A DNA stretch of 64,000 bases from NCBI GenBank assembly GCA_009192285.1, contig WBVU01000019.1, positions 742,780 to 806,779 of the forward strand, in the 5' to 3' direction. The notes beneath the pieces are model-generated. The model had not been told where the DNA came from. It saw only the letters and a program-made list of their open reading frames with translations, and did no database searches. Each line of letters begins with the position of its first letter. Within the stretch, counting starts at the first letter, position 1. Shown here piece after piece: positions 1 to 11,934 of this stretch. The stretch is from Morchella semilibera (Eukaryota; Ascomycota; Pezizomycetes; Pezizales; Morchellaceae). The position numbers and the translations under genes are program-made.

Positions 1-983
1 TCGCAACTTCCATTTCTTTTTGGTAAAATAAGTCCTCTAAGCTCTTTTGCTGCCCCCCTGCCATGCCGCTACCCTGTCCACCCATTCCTTGTTCAAAGAA
101 AGCTTTATACTCCCCAACACCTTCAACTGCAGCTCTTACAGAATCTACATCATCTGCCTTGCTTAGCATGTATGTTCCCTCAGGATAAAGCTTCCCAAAA
201 CTTGGATATAGCTTCTTCCTGTCCTGTTTGCTCAATTCCGTCCCAAACGAGTTTAAAGTGATGTTAATCGCTCTGCGATCCGCCTCAAAACCCAAGATTT
301 CACTCATAAGCTCACTTGTTGGAGTACCCGCAAGCCCTGGTTCGGTTATACAGAACTGATAAAAATCCTCTAGGTAGCTTTTGTAGAGGGTGTTTCTGAT
401 GATTTCAATGTTGAGTTCGTCAAGGTCTGCACTTGAGAGCGTATTTTTAAAGTAAGGCGCTAGCGGTGTCTCCACTAGAACTGAGTTGTATAGTTCCTCG
501 ACATTGGTTGCGACACAAAGCACCGGCATGGTCTCGAAGACTCCAAGTGGATGGCAACGCTCAAGAAGCTCTCTGGTATCGCGTTCATGTAGTGTACCAG
601 TGATCAAAAGGGCAACATTATCAATCATGTACCCATATGTCAAGTAATCCATAAACTTCGCCAACGAGCCGACGGCTTGAGCCCGAATGTATCGGAACTC
701 AGCAATCAACTTCTCGGTGGCTTTCGAGGCAATAACGGAGGTGGAAAGTGGTGATGGTACATTGGCAAGATAATCACCATACGCAGGTGCGAGCTGCAGT
801 TTCAAATCTATCGGAGTATGTTAGCAGCTTGCAAAGTGTTGTATTAAGGTAGAGAGGCTTGCCATCCAACGTCTCGCATTGAGTTAGGTTGGCGTAGTTT
901 TGGCTAGTAAGCAAACCATTACGGTACCCACGAACGAGACCCTCGATATAACCGTTGTTAACATTGAAGAAAAGACCCTCCAT
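1..983 (-). CDS. VMA6: V-type ATPase subunit d (Vma6), 3' end outside window
   Basis: Subunit d (AC39) of the V-ATPase Vo sector, which couples the central stalk to the proteolipid ring in vacuolar and endosomal membranes. Two exons are visible: 983..863 and 807..1. The N terminus [20 protein letters not shown] is the family hallmark; exon 2 carries the conserved [19 protein letters not shown] region and then [13 protein letters not shown]. The reading frame runs off the window about 40 residues before the usual C terminus. The intron (808..862, 55 nt) begins with GC rather than GT (GATG|GCAAGC) and ends in TAG. Only this junction joins TQCETLD to [14 protein letters not shown] in frame. The family assignment is near certain; the GC donor is inferred from protein continuity. 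Confidence 0.95.
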
Positions 984-984
984 T

Positions 985-1544
985 GCAATCTTAGAAGCTA
1001 AAGACCTCTTATAGTTGAGTTATTTGGGTTTACTTGACTGGTAGTTTCAAGGGGTTGACTGGTAAGGCTATTAGGAACGCTTGGGCAGTATGTTAACAGG
1101 TGTAGATGTTACCCGGCCTCAAAGCCGCTACATCCATTCAAGTGTTAGCAATTGTAATATGTAATTCGTGGCAACCAAACTGGCCTTAATTAGAGGCTCT
1201 ACGCTGTATCCCTTTAATTTGCAAACTCTACCATGAATAGAGTATACCGGCGTTCGGTAAGCTTCCTAAGAGTAAACATAATAGAGCTCCTGGTAGCGTT
1301 TTCGAGAGGGCCCTTACTAACCAGGTTCCTTTGCCCTCACAGTAAAGTATAAATATGAGTACAAAACAAACTACATATATGTATTATAATCCACCAGAAC
1401 AGGCCGCTTGCATAGAATCATCAATACATGTACCGCGCCAAAACCGCTACTCACATTGCAACTAATAAGATAAATAAAAGAAGGGCGTCAGATTATAAAG
1501 AGTAAGACGCAGAAAATTCTATCGGAAATCTACTAATGGTACGA
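985..1544. other. intergenic between VMA6 start and SEC1 stop
   Basis: This stretch holds the VMA6 upstream region and the SEC1 3' end, both on the minus strand. I see no ORF with recognisable similarity. It must contain the SEC1 polyadenylation signals and the VMA6 promoter, but no individual site stands out. Confidence 0.5.
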
Positions 1545-4040
1545 TTAAAAGACACCAAACATCTTCTTCTTTTTCTTCTTATCTTCCTCATAATAACGCC
1601 CAGGCTGGTGATGGTGAACCTTGATGCCTCCCATTTCTTTAACGGGTGGCGCTGGACTAGGTGCCTTCTTTGGTGGAGCCTGTTGGGGCCTTTGTTGTAC
1701 CGGGGCAACTTGTTTTGGCACTGGATCGGGTTCTAGGAGATGTTTAGGGACCTCCTTTTTTGGTCTATCAGCAGGGAGATCGAGAAGCCTCCTGCTTTCC
1801 CTTGCACTTCGGAGTTGACTGAGCCATAAGTTGGGAGTGAGGAGATGAGTTGACCCCAGGAACACATCACGAACAGATGCTTTGGAAACCTCATAACACG
1901 CACGTGATTCAGAGTACGTCACTCCTCCGGCCATAAAGACTATTACACGCTGCCTTGGTTCTACCACAGACATTCGGGATTTGGCCCATGTGGGTTTCGC
2001 TGACCTGAGAGATGCCTGAGAAACGTTTTCCTGCCCACCCATAGGGCCACCGGGGACTAGCTCAGGCTTCGTGTAAGGAAATATGGCGGGGTCCAAAGCG
2101 CCCTTAGTATGATCTTCTAGCATTGTTTTCAGGGCTGTTACAAATCGAGAAAAATCGGAACCGTCCTCGTCGTCATCCGTTGTTTTGGAAGCTGGCCTCT
2201 TCGGCTTTTGTGTTGGATTTCGACTTTGAGAATTGTCTTTCAGGTCTTTTGTTACACGAGCACCAAAAAGATCAAGATTTCGAAGGACACGCTCGTCCTG
2301 CCGCTGAAGCTGGGAGTGACGCATAAGTTTCTCGATATCTCCCGCTAACAGGCCATCTTTCCAAAGAAGGTAGAGTGTAATGAGCCTGAGACGATCAGGC
2401 GCACTGCGAAAGGTCAGAAATTAAGGCCACTTTGAAAAGAGTCCAACGAATAACTCACGCCAAAGCAGGATCATCCAGTAACCTAATCAAAGACTCAGTT
2501 GGATTTTTCGTTGGTCGACCATTCTCATCCATTCCAGTTGCCAATGACTATCAACTTGGTTAACAAAAAGAAATCCCACATGACACTCAGGATCTTTTTT
2601 TTTTTTACTCACTTGTTCTAGCAGTGCAACATCAGGCAAATTCTTTTTCTCAAATATGCCCATGCACTCCTGGGCCATAGTTAGGTGTAGAGAATACATA
2701 TCCTTTTGACCCTGGTATTGCGGCAAGCTCGCCATCATATCTCTTATAGCGTACAAACTTGTCGACGAGCCACTAAACAAAAGTCCCTTATTAGTACCAC
2801 TCTGAGTGGGAAATTCTTAGATCACTAACCTGTCGACAAAGTTTTTATTATCCCCCAAAAATTTCTGGAAGTCGGCCATCAATCTTTCGATGGTATCCTT
2901 CATATGTTTATGTCTATTCGCAACCCAAACCTGATCTTCCTCTCCAATCTCCATTTCCTTCTCCTCCTCGTCCCCACTAGAAGTTGCTAGTTTGACGTTG
3001 TATGTGACTTTGTCGCCTTCCTTTATAGGTAAAAGATCATGGGCCATAGCCTGATATGTGAACTCATGTAAGGCTGGAGAAAAAAGATCCATTGCTCTAT
3101 CCACGATAAATAATACGCCGCGTGGCCTATTTGAGGGGGGTGGGAATTCCCGGTGGTTTTGGGCGTACAGATCCAGCTCAGACTGGACATTTTTTGCAAG
3201 AACCTCTGATAGGACCCGAGCCTCGTGTAGCAGGTTTGGGGCGCGGAAGTATCGAATTGTGGGGTATTCGCCTAGGCTTACACACACGCATACTATTTTT
3301 TTAGCCAGTTCCTCCAGGTGGTCCCTGACAAGATTTCGACACTCTGGGTTGTATAAAGTGAAGAAGGAAGATGGATCACGGAATGTAAAAAGATGCGATT
3401 CGCGGGGGAAAAAGTCAACAGAGAGAACTTTCTCTCCAGCTATGAAGCCGCGAGCGGGAGAGTTTAAGATCATTTGACGCAGACTATCCGAGAGATCTAT
3501 TCTCAACATGTAAGCGAAAGCCCATCGATTCCCGAAGGAGAAGCAGGACTAACCCGATGTCCAGAGTAAATGTGCACAAGTATATCTTGGCTTAGGACGG
3601 GCATAGTCCGAAATCAGGCACTCTACAATATGCCGTTCAGGCGTGAGGATATAGACACATTCCATCTGTTGTGGCGGGCGTTTGTTCTCAATGAGTGATA
3701 CATCTAGCGCAGAATAAGCTTCACATCACTAACAGAAAGATGTGTTATATACAGTGTTTAACATACCTGATATGCTTTCATCCAATATATGGTGTATTTG
3801 CATGACATTTGTTATCAGCTTATGACTTGTCTCGTCGGTAACAACACATCTCCACTGACAAAAAAAATAGGTCAGCTCTACAATCTATCTGTTGACAGAG
3901 AGTGGTTGGGTACAAACCGTGCCCTTGGGTTCTATAGCCTTGATAGCTTCGAGGACCGCTACAAAAGTGTGAGTAATTTAAATTAAATAGAAGTCAATAT
4001 TGAGCTCACCCTGCTTTTGGAGATCGAACAGGTTGACCAT
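1545..4040 (-). CDS. SEC1: Sec1/Munc18 family exocytosis protein Sec1
   Basis: SM-family protein that binds the assembled SNARE complex at the plasma membrane and promotes vesicle fusion in exocytosis. I assemble eight exons: 4040..4010, 3958..3918, 3854..3767, 3703..3554, 3496..2830, 2772..2613, 2547..2459, 2403..1545. These sum to 2013 nt (670 aa) and all phases agree. Visible family blocks are the [17 protein letters not shown] region, the [15 protein letters not shown] block, [17 protein letters not shown], the [17 protein letters not shown] block, [15 protein letters not shown], and the C-terminal [17 protein letters not shown] block. A Pro/Gln/Lys-rich tail follows. Introns are 51-65 nt with GT-AG borders. 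The start at 4040 (MVNLFDLQK) is the only ATG in the first exon; upstream in-frame codons lack an ATG. The very short first exons are the least certain part. Confidence 0.93.
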
Positions 4041-4662
4041 GACGAGAACAGGAGCAACGAGTGCAGTAGGAGTTAGGTGGGTGTGAAGGCTGGAGATAAG
4101 TAGAAGGTAGATTTCACAATAAGCTTTGAAAAGAGGTAGTATAGAGAGAGGCTGGGTATTTAGGGAGTCAATTGTATGGCATCATGTGGGGCGTCGAGCT
4201 CAGGGTGTTGGTGATGGATCCATTGAATGGAGAAACCTAACCCTCTCAGCTACATGTACCCCGAATTGTACTCTACAGCTACTAAGCGCTAATACAAATA
4301 AGTACATAATACACATGTACCTACAAAGTACCTTATTCTCAAGGACAGGCGTTCTTGAATTATTATACCACAAACGGTATCGAAACCCACTGCCTTTTAA
4401 GCCCACGACTAAACTTGGTGTGTACTCACTGTATTTTCAATACCGGTATTATAGTAAATTAGAATATGATTTAGTAGCCCGAAACCCTAGGTATCTACTC
4501 GGGTATAGAGTACTTAAATTCACACACCGTACCTTACAAAAAAAATACCGCAATAAAAACGCGTTCCCATATTTTGGTTGATCTCACTCTTCCTTACCCC
4601 TTCATCTTCAACACACGCGTACTTAGTTGTGCATCAGCAGATGGGAATCCCTTTCAATCGCA
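4041..4662. promoter_or_regulatory. divergent promoter region SEC1 / GPI13
   Basis: About 620 bp between two divergently transcribed genes. Directly upstream of GPI13, at 4580-4625, lies a pyrimidine-rich run, the usual fungal core-promoter context just before the transcription start. An out-of-frame ATG at 4641 opens a 20-codon uORF (4641-4703) that overlaps the GPI13 start codon at 4663. No classical TATA box is clear. Confidence 0.45.
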
Positions 4663-7600
4663 ATGGACTCAAATCCCTCACCCCACAAGCCTTCAGAATA
4701 TGAAGGAATAGCTGCGCAGTTTGCCGTTGCAAAGAAAGCCCAGGCTGAGCAACTTGCCACATCTCGCTCTAGGGACTCAATGGTTCGAAAACGGAATCTC
4801 CAACAGAAAAGCGCCTTCAAACACTCACATGGCCTGCTTGTCTCGTTGTTGCTCTTTTTCGTTTATCTCCACGGCGTTGGGATCTTATTATTTACCAAGG
4901 GATTTCTATTGACTCGTCTGATGCTTGGGCAGCAATCATCTTGTGAAACTTCACCTCTTCACGAGTTTTCTCCGCACGGGCCCATGTGGGTTGGAAACGC
5001 CGATGGAGATGGTTGTTGGCACCCAAAGACGTTCGATAAGGCCGTCATGATCGTGATCGACGCCCTACGCTACGACTTTACGGTGCCTTTTAAACCGAAA
5101 AACAATTCTACCCCAGCTCATCTTTTCCACAACTCTTTCACCACACCTTACACCGTTGCTTCACAGACTCCAAAAAATGCCGTTTTATTGCCTTTTATTG
5201 CCGACCCTCCCACTACTACTCTCCAGCGGCTGAAAGGGCTCACCACTGGAACACTGCCTACTTTCATTGATGCGGGTAGTAATTTCGCCGGTACCTCTAT
5301 TGAAGAGGACAACCTGATCTCCCAGATGAAAGCACTTGGGAAAAGAGTGGCATTTATGGGAGATGACACCTGGATGGCTCTTTTTCCTGGAATGTTTGAG
5401 CGGGAGATGGTGCACCCTTATGAATCACTTAACGTTTGGGACCTGCATACTGTGGACAACGGGGTTACTGAGCATCTTTTTCCCTTGTTTCACCCAACAA
5501 ATCAAACAAAGTGGGATATCGTTATTGGTCACTACCTTGGTGTTGATCACGCTGGTCACCGCTACGGACCTGATCACCCGGCAATGGCGGAGAAGCTAAA
5601 GCAGATGGACACCATCGTTCAACGGCTGATGGACAGCATTGATGATAAAACATTATTGGTTGTAATGGGTGATCACGGCATGGATCCCAAAGGTGACCAT
5701 GGAGGGGAGTCCCAGGGCGAGGTCGAGGCTGCCCTATGGCTATATTCAAAAAAGCCAGTTTTTGGGCAGTTCCCAGAAGAGCTCTCGCCTAATGGCGGTG
5801 GCCGTGGAGCAGAGAATGATGGTATTCGATCCGTTGCCCAAATAGATCTCGTGCCAACCTTGTCTCTTCTCCTGGGGTTACCCATACCCTTCAATAATTT
5901 GGGCGCACCTATTGTGGAGGCCTTCATCGGCGATGGTGATACGCAAGGGTTGCAAAACCTGGCTCAGGTTTCACGTTTGACCGCGGCTCAAATCAAGAGG
6001 TACCAGCAAGAGTATGCAGTGGAAGGTGGGGATATGGAAGCAGACACCGCGATTATAGCTGAGTGGAGGAGGGGGCAGGAGAAATGGATAGCATCCCAAA
6101 AAAAGTCGAAAAAAACCACCCGGTCAGAATGGATTTCAGCGTTTACCGATTTCTCATCCTACCAGCAACGAACTTTGAAAGCATGTCGTGATGTTTGGGC
6201 TAGTTTTGACCTAATAAGTATGGCATCCGGTATTATTGTTTTGGTCGGAAGTGTTGTTACCCTTGCTATATATGCCAGAGGGTTCTCAGGGGATCGAACT
6301 GAGCTTACAGACACTTTAATCACTCGAATGCTCAAAGGCCTTAGTGTAGGAGCTGTTGGCTCGGTTATTACGGTTTTTTTTATCGGGGAGCAGACTTTGG
6401 GCTTATCGGGAGTAAGGATGATGTTGTTCAGCACCAGTATTGGAATTATACTTGGTTTCCTTTCAGCTACAATACATGCCCATAACAGATTGAAAAACAT
6501 TTTGCCCACCTCAGGCTGGGGAATACTTTCGGTTGTCTTCACAGTCACTCACTCGCTCATATTTGCCTCCAATTCCTTCACAATTTGGGAAGACCACATT
6601 CTCAGCTACTTTCTGTCCACATTTGCCATTAGTGCTTTAATCACGTCTCAAAGAAGAGGGGATTTCGCTCAACGAATGCTGGGGAGCTATCACTCTGTTG
6701 TATTTTTCGTTCTTACACGGATTGCGGCCTTTTCCAAGCTTTGTAGGGAGGAACAAATGCCGCACTGCAAGTCAACCTTTTACGCTTCAGCAACATCCTC
6801 CGTTTCGGCTCCTTGGAGCTTGACACTTTTGTTTATTATGGCTGTGATCCTTCCTTCTATCGTAAAATCCTTCTACAAGGGCTCTAACTCTTATCACGGG
6901 CCTGCATCGGTCACTATTGGATGGGCCTTCCGGGCAGGACTTTTTCTCAATGCCCTCTATTGGCTGCTTGACTCTGCGGATAATGGACGCTGGCTTGAGA
7001 TTCCAGAGGCCCTATTCAAATCTACCAAAATAACCATCGCTCAGATTGTGCTGCTTATGGGGATTATCGCTGGAAGCGTTGCATATGGTTGGGCAACCCT
7101 TTGCCTCAGTGTTGAGGTTGAAGAAAAAAAATCTGAGTCAGTAATTGACGCTCACGGAAAAATCATGTCTCAGAGCGGCAAGAGTGTCCTTCTCCTCGGA
7201 TACGCCAACGTTCATGGATCCCGATATCTTCTACTAGTAGTCCCATGGGCACTCTCTTTAATACTTCTCCAGAAGCCTATGGGTGGAGCGTCAATGGGAA
7301 TCCTTCTCTGGCAAATTCTTAGCCTTTTGGAGATTATCGACTGCAATGACCTTTCAGACTCTGCCATTGGACCAATAGTGTTGGGTCTTTTGGGTAACTC
7401 ACATTTCTTCTCCACTGGGCACCAAGCAACGTTGTCCTCGATTCAGTGGGACTCTGCTTTTATTCCTTTTGTATCCACCAGATACCCCTGGTCCCCTCTT
7501 CTCATCATCGGAAATACTCTTGGATCCCAAGTGCTCACAGCGCTGGCTGTTCCTCTTATAGCACTCTGGAAAGCATCACCGAAGAAAACCGGGCTTCTAA

Positions 7601-7833
7601 GCAGTGTGGGAGTTGCCGGGGCAACGCATATGCTCTATCATGCCGTCATAACTTTGAGTTCCGTTGTGTGCGCCGGACATCTAAGGAGACACCTGATGTT
7701 GTACCGTATCTTTAGCCCGAGATTTATGCTGGGCGCCCTTGTGCTACTTGGTGTTGATGTCATCGTTTCATTAGTTGCGGTTGGTGGTGTTCGATGGAAC
7801 ACTTTGGCTGTCGCAGATATATTTGGTACTTAA
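4663..7833 (+). CDS. GPI13: GPI ethanolamine phosphate transferase 3 (Gpi13 / PIG-O)
   Basis: Multispanning ER enzyme that transfers phosphoethanolamine from phosphatidylethanolamine to the third mannose of the GPI precursor, the group later joined to protein. Single exon, 1056 aa from the ATG at 4663; the frame is open further upstream but without an ATG. A first membrane segment lies near residues 57-85 (GLLVSLLLFFVYLHGVGILL). The lumenal alkaline-phosphatase-like domain follows, with MIVIDALRYDF, the likely nucleophile threonine in GLTTGTLPTFIDAGSNF, metal-ligand motifs GVDHAGHRYGPDH and GDHGMDPKGDHGG, then roughly a dozen hydrophobic segments. The adjoining IDAGSNFAGTSIEEDN block and the length (yeast Gpi13 is about 1017 aa) favour Gpi13 over Mcd4 or Gpi7. 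Confidence 0.93.
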   Translation: MDSNPSPHKPSEYEGIAAQFAVAKKAQAEQLATSRSRDSMVRKRNLQQKSAFKHSHGLLVSLLLFFVYLHGVGILLFTKGFLLTRLMLGQQSSCETSPLHEFSPHGPMWVGNADGDGCWHPKTFDKAVMIVIDALRYDFTVPFKPKNNSTPAHLFHNSFTTPYTVASQTPKNAVLLPFIADPPTTTLQRLKGLTTGTLPTFIDAGSNFAGTSIEEDNLISQMKALGKRVAFMGDDTWMALFPGMFEREMVHPYESLNVWDLHTVDNGVTEHLFPLFHPTNQTKWDIVIGHYLGVDHAGHRYGPDHPAMAEKLKQMDTIVQRLMDSIDDKTLLVVMGDHGMDPKGDHGGESQGEVEAALWLYSKKPVFGQFPEELSPNGGGRGAENDGIRSVAQIDLVPTLSLLLGLPIPFNNLGAPIVEAFIGDGDTQGLQNLAQVSRLTAAQIKRYQQEYAVEGGDMEADTAIIAEWRRGQEKWIASQKKSKKTTRSEWISAFTDFSSYQQRTLKACRDVWASFDLISMASGIIVLVGSVVTLAIYARGFSGDRTELTDTLITRMLKGLSVGAVGSVITVFFIGEQTLGLSGVRMMLFSTSIGIILGFLSATIHAHNRLKNILPTSGWGILSVVFTVTHSLIFASNSFTIWEDHILSYFLSTFAISALITSQRRGDFAQRMLGSYHSVVFFVLTRIAAFSKLCREEQMPHCKSTFYASATSSVSAPWSLTLLFIMAVILPSIVKSFYKGSNSYHGPASVTIGWAFRAGLFLNALYWLLDSADNGRWLEIPEALFKSTKITIAQIVLLMGIIAGSVAYGWATLCLSVEVEEKKSESVIDAHGKIMSQSGKSVLLLGYANVHGSRYLLLVVPWALSLILLQKPMGGASMGILLWQILSLLEIIDCNDLSDSAIGPIVLGLLGNSHFFSTGHQATLSSIQWDSAFIPFVSTRYPWSPLLIIGNTLGSQVLTALAVPLIALWKASPKKTGLLSSVGVAGATHMLYHAVITLSSVVCAGHLRRHLMLYRIFSPRFMLGALVLLGVDVIVSLVAVGGVRWNTLAVADIFGT

Positions 7834-8363
7834 AGGTCCCATCGAACTTACCCCGTTGTAAATAGCTCTTGGTTTTTTTTTAGTCGCCTTTATAGAGTTT
7901 GGTGCATGTACCTACTAAGAGGTATTACGTACCAACACCTAGATCGATTGGATAAGTTTGTATTGGCGCTATGTGTGGCAACTAAAAGCATCCAATGAAT
8001 TTTGGCCTTGGCTGCAAGATTTGTATGGGGAAATAAGTAGGAAGGCACGGGGCGACTTCCCGTGGTGATTTAGAAGGGGTTTAGAGGCGGTTTGGATGGA
8101 ATTTAGAGAGGGTTGACGCGCAGGTGCTGGGAGCCGATGCTGTCACGTCCAGGAGCAAACTATTAATTAAATTACATAACCAAGGTACCGACTATTATAG
8201 GTCCAACTTAAGTAGCTCTTCACTAAGCTTCAATACAAGCATAGCTATTCTAGAAATCTGATTTTTCCAACTGGTAATCTGTTTTTTTATATTCCTCCCT
8301 CATAGTTTCCTCTTTAGCTATCTAAAACTAATTAATGAAGAGCAAAGGTTTAATCTATCCATG
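7834..8363. other. GPI13 3' flank up to the transposon block
   Basis: No gene seen. A short segment near 8113-8140 (TTGACGCGCAGGTGCTGGG) resembles one near 61467-61490 (TTGAACGCGCAGTGCTGGG), so this flank may contain a fragment of a dispersed repeat. The first LTR begins at 8364. Confidence 0.4.
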
Positions 8364-8995
8364 TGTGACAGAGTAACTCGACGCAAAGAAGAAGATGACA
8401 ATGATGACGCAGAAGGACTGGAGGAGCACAGTCTACGTGACGAGGAGACTGACGAAGACAGAGACAACACCGGACAGGCACAAGCACAGGCACTAGCGAA
8501 GGCAAAGGCAAGGGCAAAAGTACAAGAACGCAGAGCGGGGATAGTGAGGACCGGATGGACCTCAACGAGAACGATGAGAGGTACTATAGGTTCTCCTCTT
8601 GAAGAGGACAGAATCTTGGAAGTGAGGAACTATGGCTTAAAAATAGGAGTAGATTCCTATGTATCGAGATGACAGGAAGACGAGACAGAGAGAAAAGAAA
8701 GAAAGAACTAAGAAAAATGTCTATTTCTGCTATTTAACACTTCTCCCCCACCAGTCCAGTATGACTCACTTATTCGCTTGTAGAACCTCATAGAAATCTC
8801 TCGCTACCATACCTCGTATTTCTCCCCAACACCTCGTCAATTCCTATTACCAATCCACCTTGCAACCGAACCTCATAGAATCTAATGACGACAACCTCAC
8901 CTCATCTCACCCTATCCTCGCTTAACAAAACTCTATCCATCGCGACAGCGGTACGACTACCAAACTATCGGGATAGATGCCAAGACGTCGAGAAA
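8364..8995 (-). repeat. LTR, likely 3' LTR of E1
   Basis: Full-length family LTR in minus orientation: starts TGTGACAGAGTAAC on the + strand and ends GATGCCAAGACGTCGAGAAA, a mutated form of the usual ...GCCGGGACA. It abuts truncated pol directly, so either an internal deletion removed the pol 3' end or this is a separate LTR joined by recombination. The left flank (CATG) and right flank (ATTCT) do not match, so no target duplication is visible. Confidence 0.8.
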
Positions 8996-11025
8996 ATTCT
9001 CTGTTGTGGGAATCAAATGTTTCATTTTCATTAACCGATCCACTACCACCAATATAGCATTAAACCCATTGCTTTCCGGAAGTCCCGTTACAAAATCCAT
9101 TGTAACATCCGTCCAAGGTCCTTTGGGTACTAATAGTAGGCACAGAACTCCTTGTAGGGGATTATGGTTCACTTTACTCCGTCGACAGATATGAAAATTT
9201 TGAACATAGTGATCCGTATATTTCCGAATGGTTGGCCAATAATAATTCCGACTCAGAAGTTCCAATGTTTTCAACCACCCGGGATGTCCAGCAGAGGGTT
9301 TATCATGATATTCTCGTAGGAAATGAAGTTTAAGTTCGTCGTAAGCAGGGACATAAAGTGTATTCCGATAAAGCAATAACCCCTCCTCACTCTCCTTGCA
9401 CTCAGCCAACGAAATCTCTTTTGATTGTCGAACACCATTCCGGAGCATCGATAAAACTTTATTTGGAAAGCTATCGCACTGGTAAGCCTTGTTAAATAAA
9501 TCAAGTATGGGGGAGATCGTTCAGTGGGTTCATTTGACAAAGAGCCCGCTAACAAACCTATCTTTGAATCTAAATTCTCTTTTTTCAAAACCACTAGACT
9601 TTGTTGTTCCAATCTCTCATTCCCCTCCTTCGGTAAATCCTCAGGCCTCCTGGTCAAAATATCAACCTTCCTTCCCTGCTTTCCCGGTCTATACTGAATC
9701 ATAAAATTATATCGAGACAAGAACTACGCCCAACGGATTTGACGCCGATTCAACAATTTAGTTGACATAAAATACTCGAGATTACGATGATCTGTGAGTA
9801 CTTTTGCTTGGAAATGAGCTGTCCCCAGATGAGGTCTCCATTCCTCAAAGCAACAAATAATACCAAGCAACTCCTTGTCATAGATCTCATAATTGCATTC
9901 CGCAGGCGAGTGTGTTTTAGAGAAAAATGCGACTGGGTGGAGTATTCATTCGTCGTCTCGTTGTGATAAGATCCCCGCCGACACATAGTCCGACGCATCA
10001 GTTTCCACGATAAATTCTTTCTCAGGGTCTGAGTGCATTAATACTGGAGCAGTGATAAAAGCAATCTTGAGTTTCTGAAAAGCTTGTTCGACCTTCTGGG
10101 TCCACTCAAATCGTACATGCTTCTTCGTTAGAGCAGTCAATGGCCGAGCCACTCAGGAGTAAGCATAAATAAAGCGTCGATAGAAATTGACAAACCCAAG
10201 AAACTCCCGAACCTCCTTCACTGTCTTCGGCGCGTTCCAGTCCATAATCGTCTGTATTTTAGCAGGATCCATCTTCATTCCTCTAGAGGTCAAAATCATG
10301 CCCAAATATTTTGTTTCTTGTACACTGAATTCGCACTTCTCTGGTTTTTGGTGGATTTCGTTGGCTTCCAGAATTTCAAGCACCTGTTGTACGTCCCTTT
10401 GATGTTGTTCCAATGTCTCCGAATAAATAAGAATATCATCCAGATAAACAGTAGCACAGTGATCCAAAAAGGGGTGGAGAATATTATTAATCCAGCATTG
10501 AAAAGTAGCAGGGGCATTCGTTAACCCAAAAGGCATCACCAAGTACTCCCAATGTCCATACCGAGTTCTAAAAACTGTCTTCCAATCATCCCCTTGTTTA
10601 ATCCTGATCTGATTATAACCCCAATGTAGGTCCAACTTGGTAAAATAATTGGCTCGTGCTAGGTTGGCCATGCTTTCCGTTGTCAAGGGAAGAAGATACC
10701 TATCCTTGACTGTAATAGCATTAAGCTTCCGGTAATCAATACACAAGCGCAAGGACCCATCAGCTTTCTTAACAAATAAAACGGAAGCCTTAGCTGGAAA
10801 ACTACTAGAACAAAGGAACCTCTTCTTAAGGTTATCGGCCAAGTAATCTCTTAGAGCTTTTGGTTACTCCCTGGACATACTGTACATAGGGCTAAAGGTG
10901 GTACTGTTCCTTCTTGGAGTTTTATCTCATGATCATAGGAATGATGGAGCGGTAACCAAGATGCATTAGTTTCGTCAAACAATTGTCGGAAGTGTTGATA
11001 GTCTATCGGGATCTTTCCATCAGGA
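8996..11025 (-). pseudogene. E1 pol fragment (RT, RNase H, start of integrase), decayed
   Basis: Minus-strand remnant of gypsy pol, recognisable piece by piece: RT with VDYRKLN-like and YLDDILIYS motifs (about 10153-10842), RNase H with [19 protein letters not shown] (about 9750-10152), the integrase zinc-binding region with [13 protein letters not shown] (about 9271-9448) and [15 protein letters not shown] at the core (about 9100). Several frame changes and stops separate the pieces. It ends abruptly at PTTEN next to the LTR at 8995. At the upper end it continues across the solo LTR into 11659. Confidence 0.85.
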
Positions 11026-11658
11026 TGTGACGGAGTAACCCCACGCAAAGAAGAAGATGACAATGATAACGCAGAAGGAACCGAGGAGCACAGCTCAAGC
11101 GACGAGGGGATCGACAAAGACAAAGATAACACCGGGCAGGCACAAGCACAGGTACCAGCGAAGGCAAAGGCAAGAGCAAGTGCACAAGGGCACAGAGCAG
11201 GGAGAGTGAGGACCGAATGGACCTCAACGACAACGATGAGAGGTACTATGGGTTTCCTCTTGTCAGAGGATCGAATCTTTTGGTATGAGAGGCTATGGCT
11301 TAGAAATAGGAGTAGATTCCTATGTACCGAGATAACAGGAAGACGAGACAGAGAGAAAAGAATGAAAGAACTAAGAAAAGCATCTAACCCCGCTATTTAT
11401 CACTTCCCCTCCACCAGTCCGCTATGACTCATACATCAGTTCATAGAAACCCACAGAAACCCGTCGCATCCACACCTCACATTCCTCCCCACCAGCTTCG
11501 CTATTTTATATTACAAATCCATCACGCCATCGAACCTCCTAGAATCAAATGACGACAACCCCCTTTAGCACACCCCTCCCTCGCTTAACCATTCCTAAAC
11601 AATCACAACAGTGCTTTGACTACCAAACCTTCCGGACCGATGCCAAGACGCCGGGACA
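11026..11658 (-). repeat. solo LTR in E1 pol, target duplication CAGGA
   Basis: 633-bp family LTR running TGTGACGGAGTAAC to GACGCCGGGACA on the + strand. It sits inside E1 pol between the codons for ANP and DGK and is flanked by CAGGA on both sides (11021-11025 and 11659-11663). Exact 5-bp duplication and absence of internal sequence mark it as a solo LTR left by LTR-LTR recombination after insertion. Confidence 0.93.
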
Positions 11659-11934
11659 CAGGATTGGCAGGCATTTCCAATATCTTATTAATAGCATATA
11701 AAGTAGTTGAATAAACTTGGACATTAGGGTCTTGGGCCAACTTCTTGAATGATTGAGGAGTAACTGCTGAAATATGGGTAACTGGCCTTTCCGGCGGTGG
11801 AGCGGAAATCCCCCGAGCGACAATAGGTTTGCGATTGATTATGCAGTGTTCAAGACATACTAATGACTGGAACCGAATCTCATTCCTTCCACTGTCAATC
11901 AACACTCAATGCTTTCTCATCCAAGGTATTCCCA
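11659..11934 (-). pseudogene. E1 pol fragment between solo LTRs
   Basis: Continuation of E1 pol on the minus strand, covering the spacer between protease and RT: LIDSGRNEIRFQSLVCLEHC, RKPIVARGIS, and STTLYAINKILEMPANP at the end that joins 11025 across the solo LTR. The frame is open here. Confidence 0.85.
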
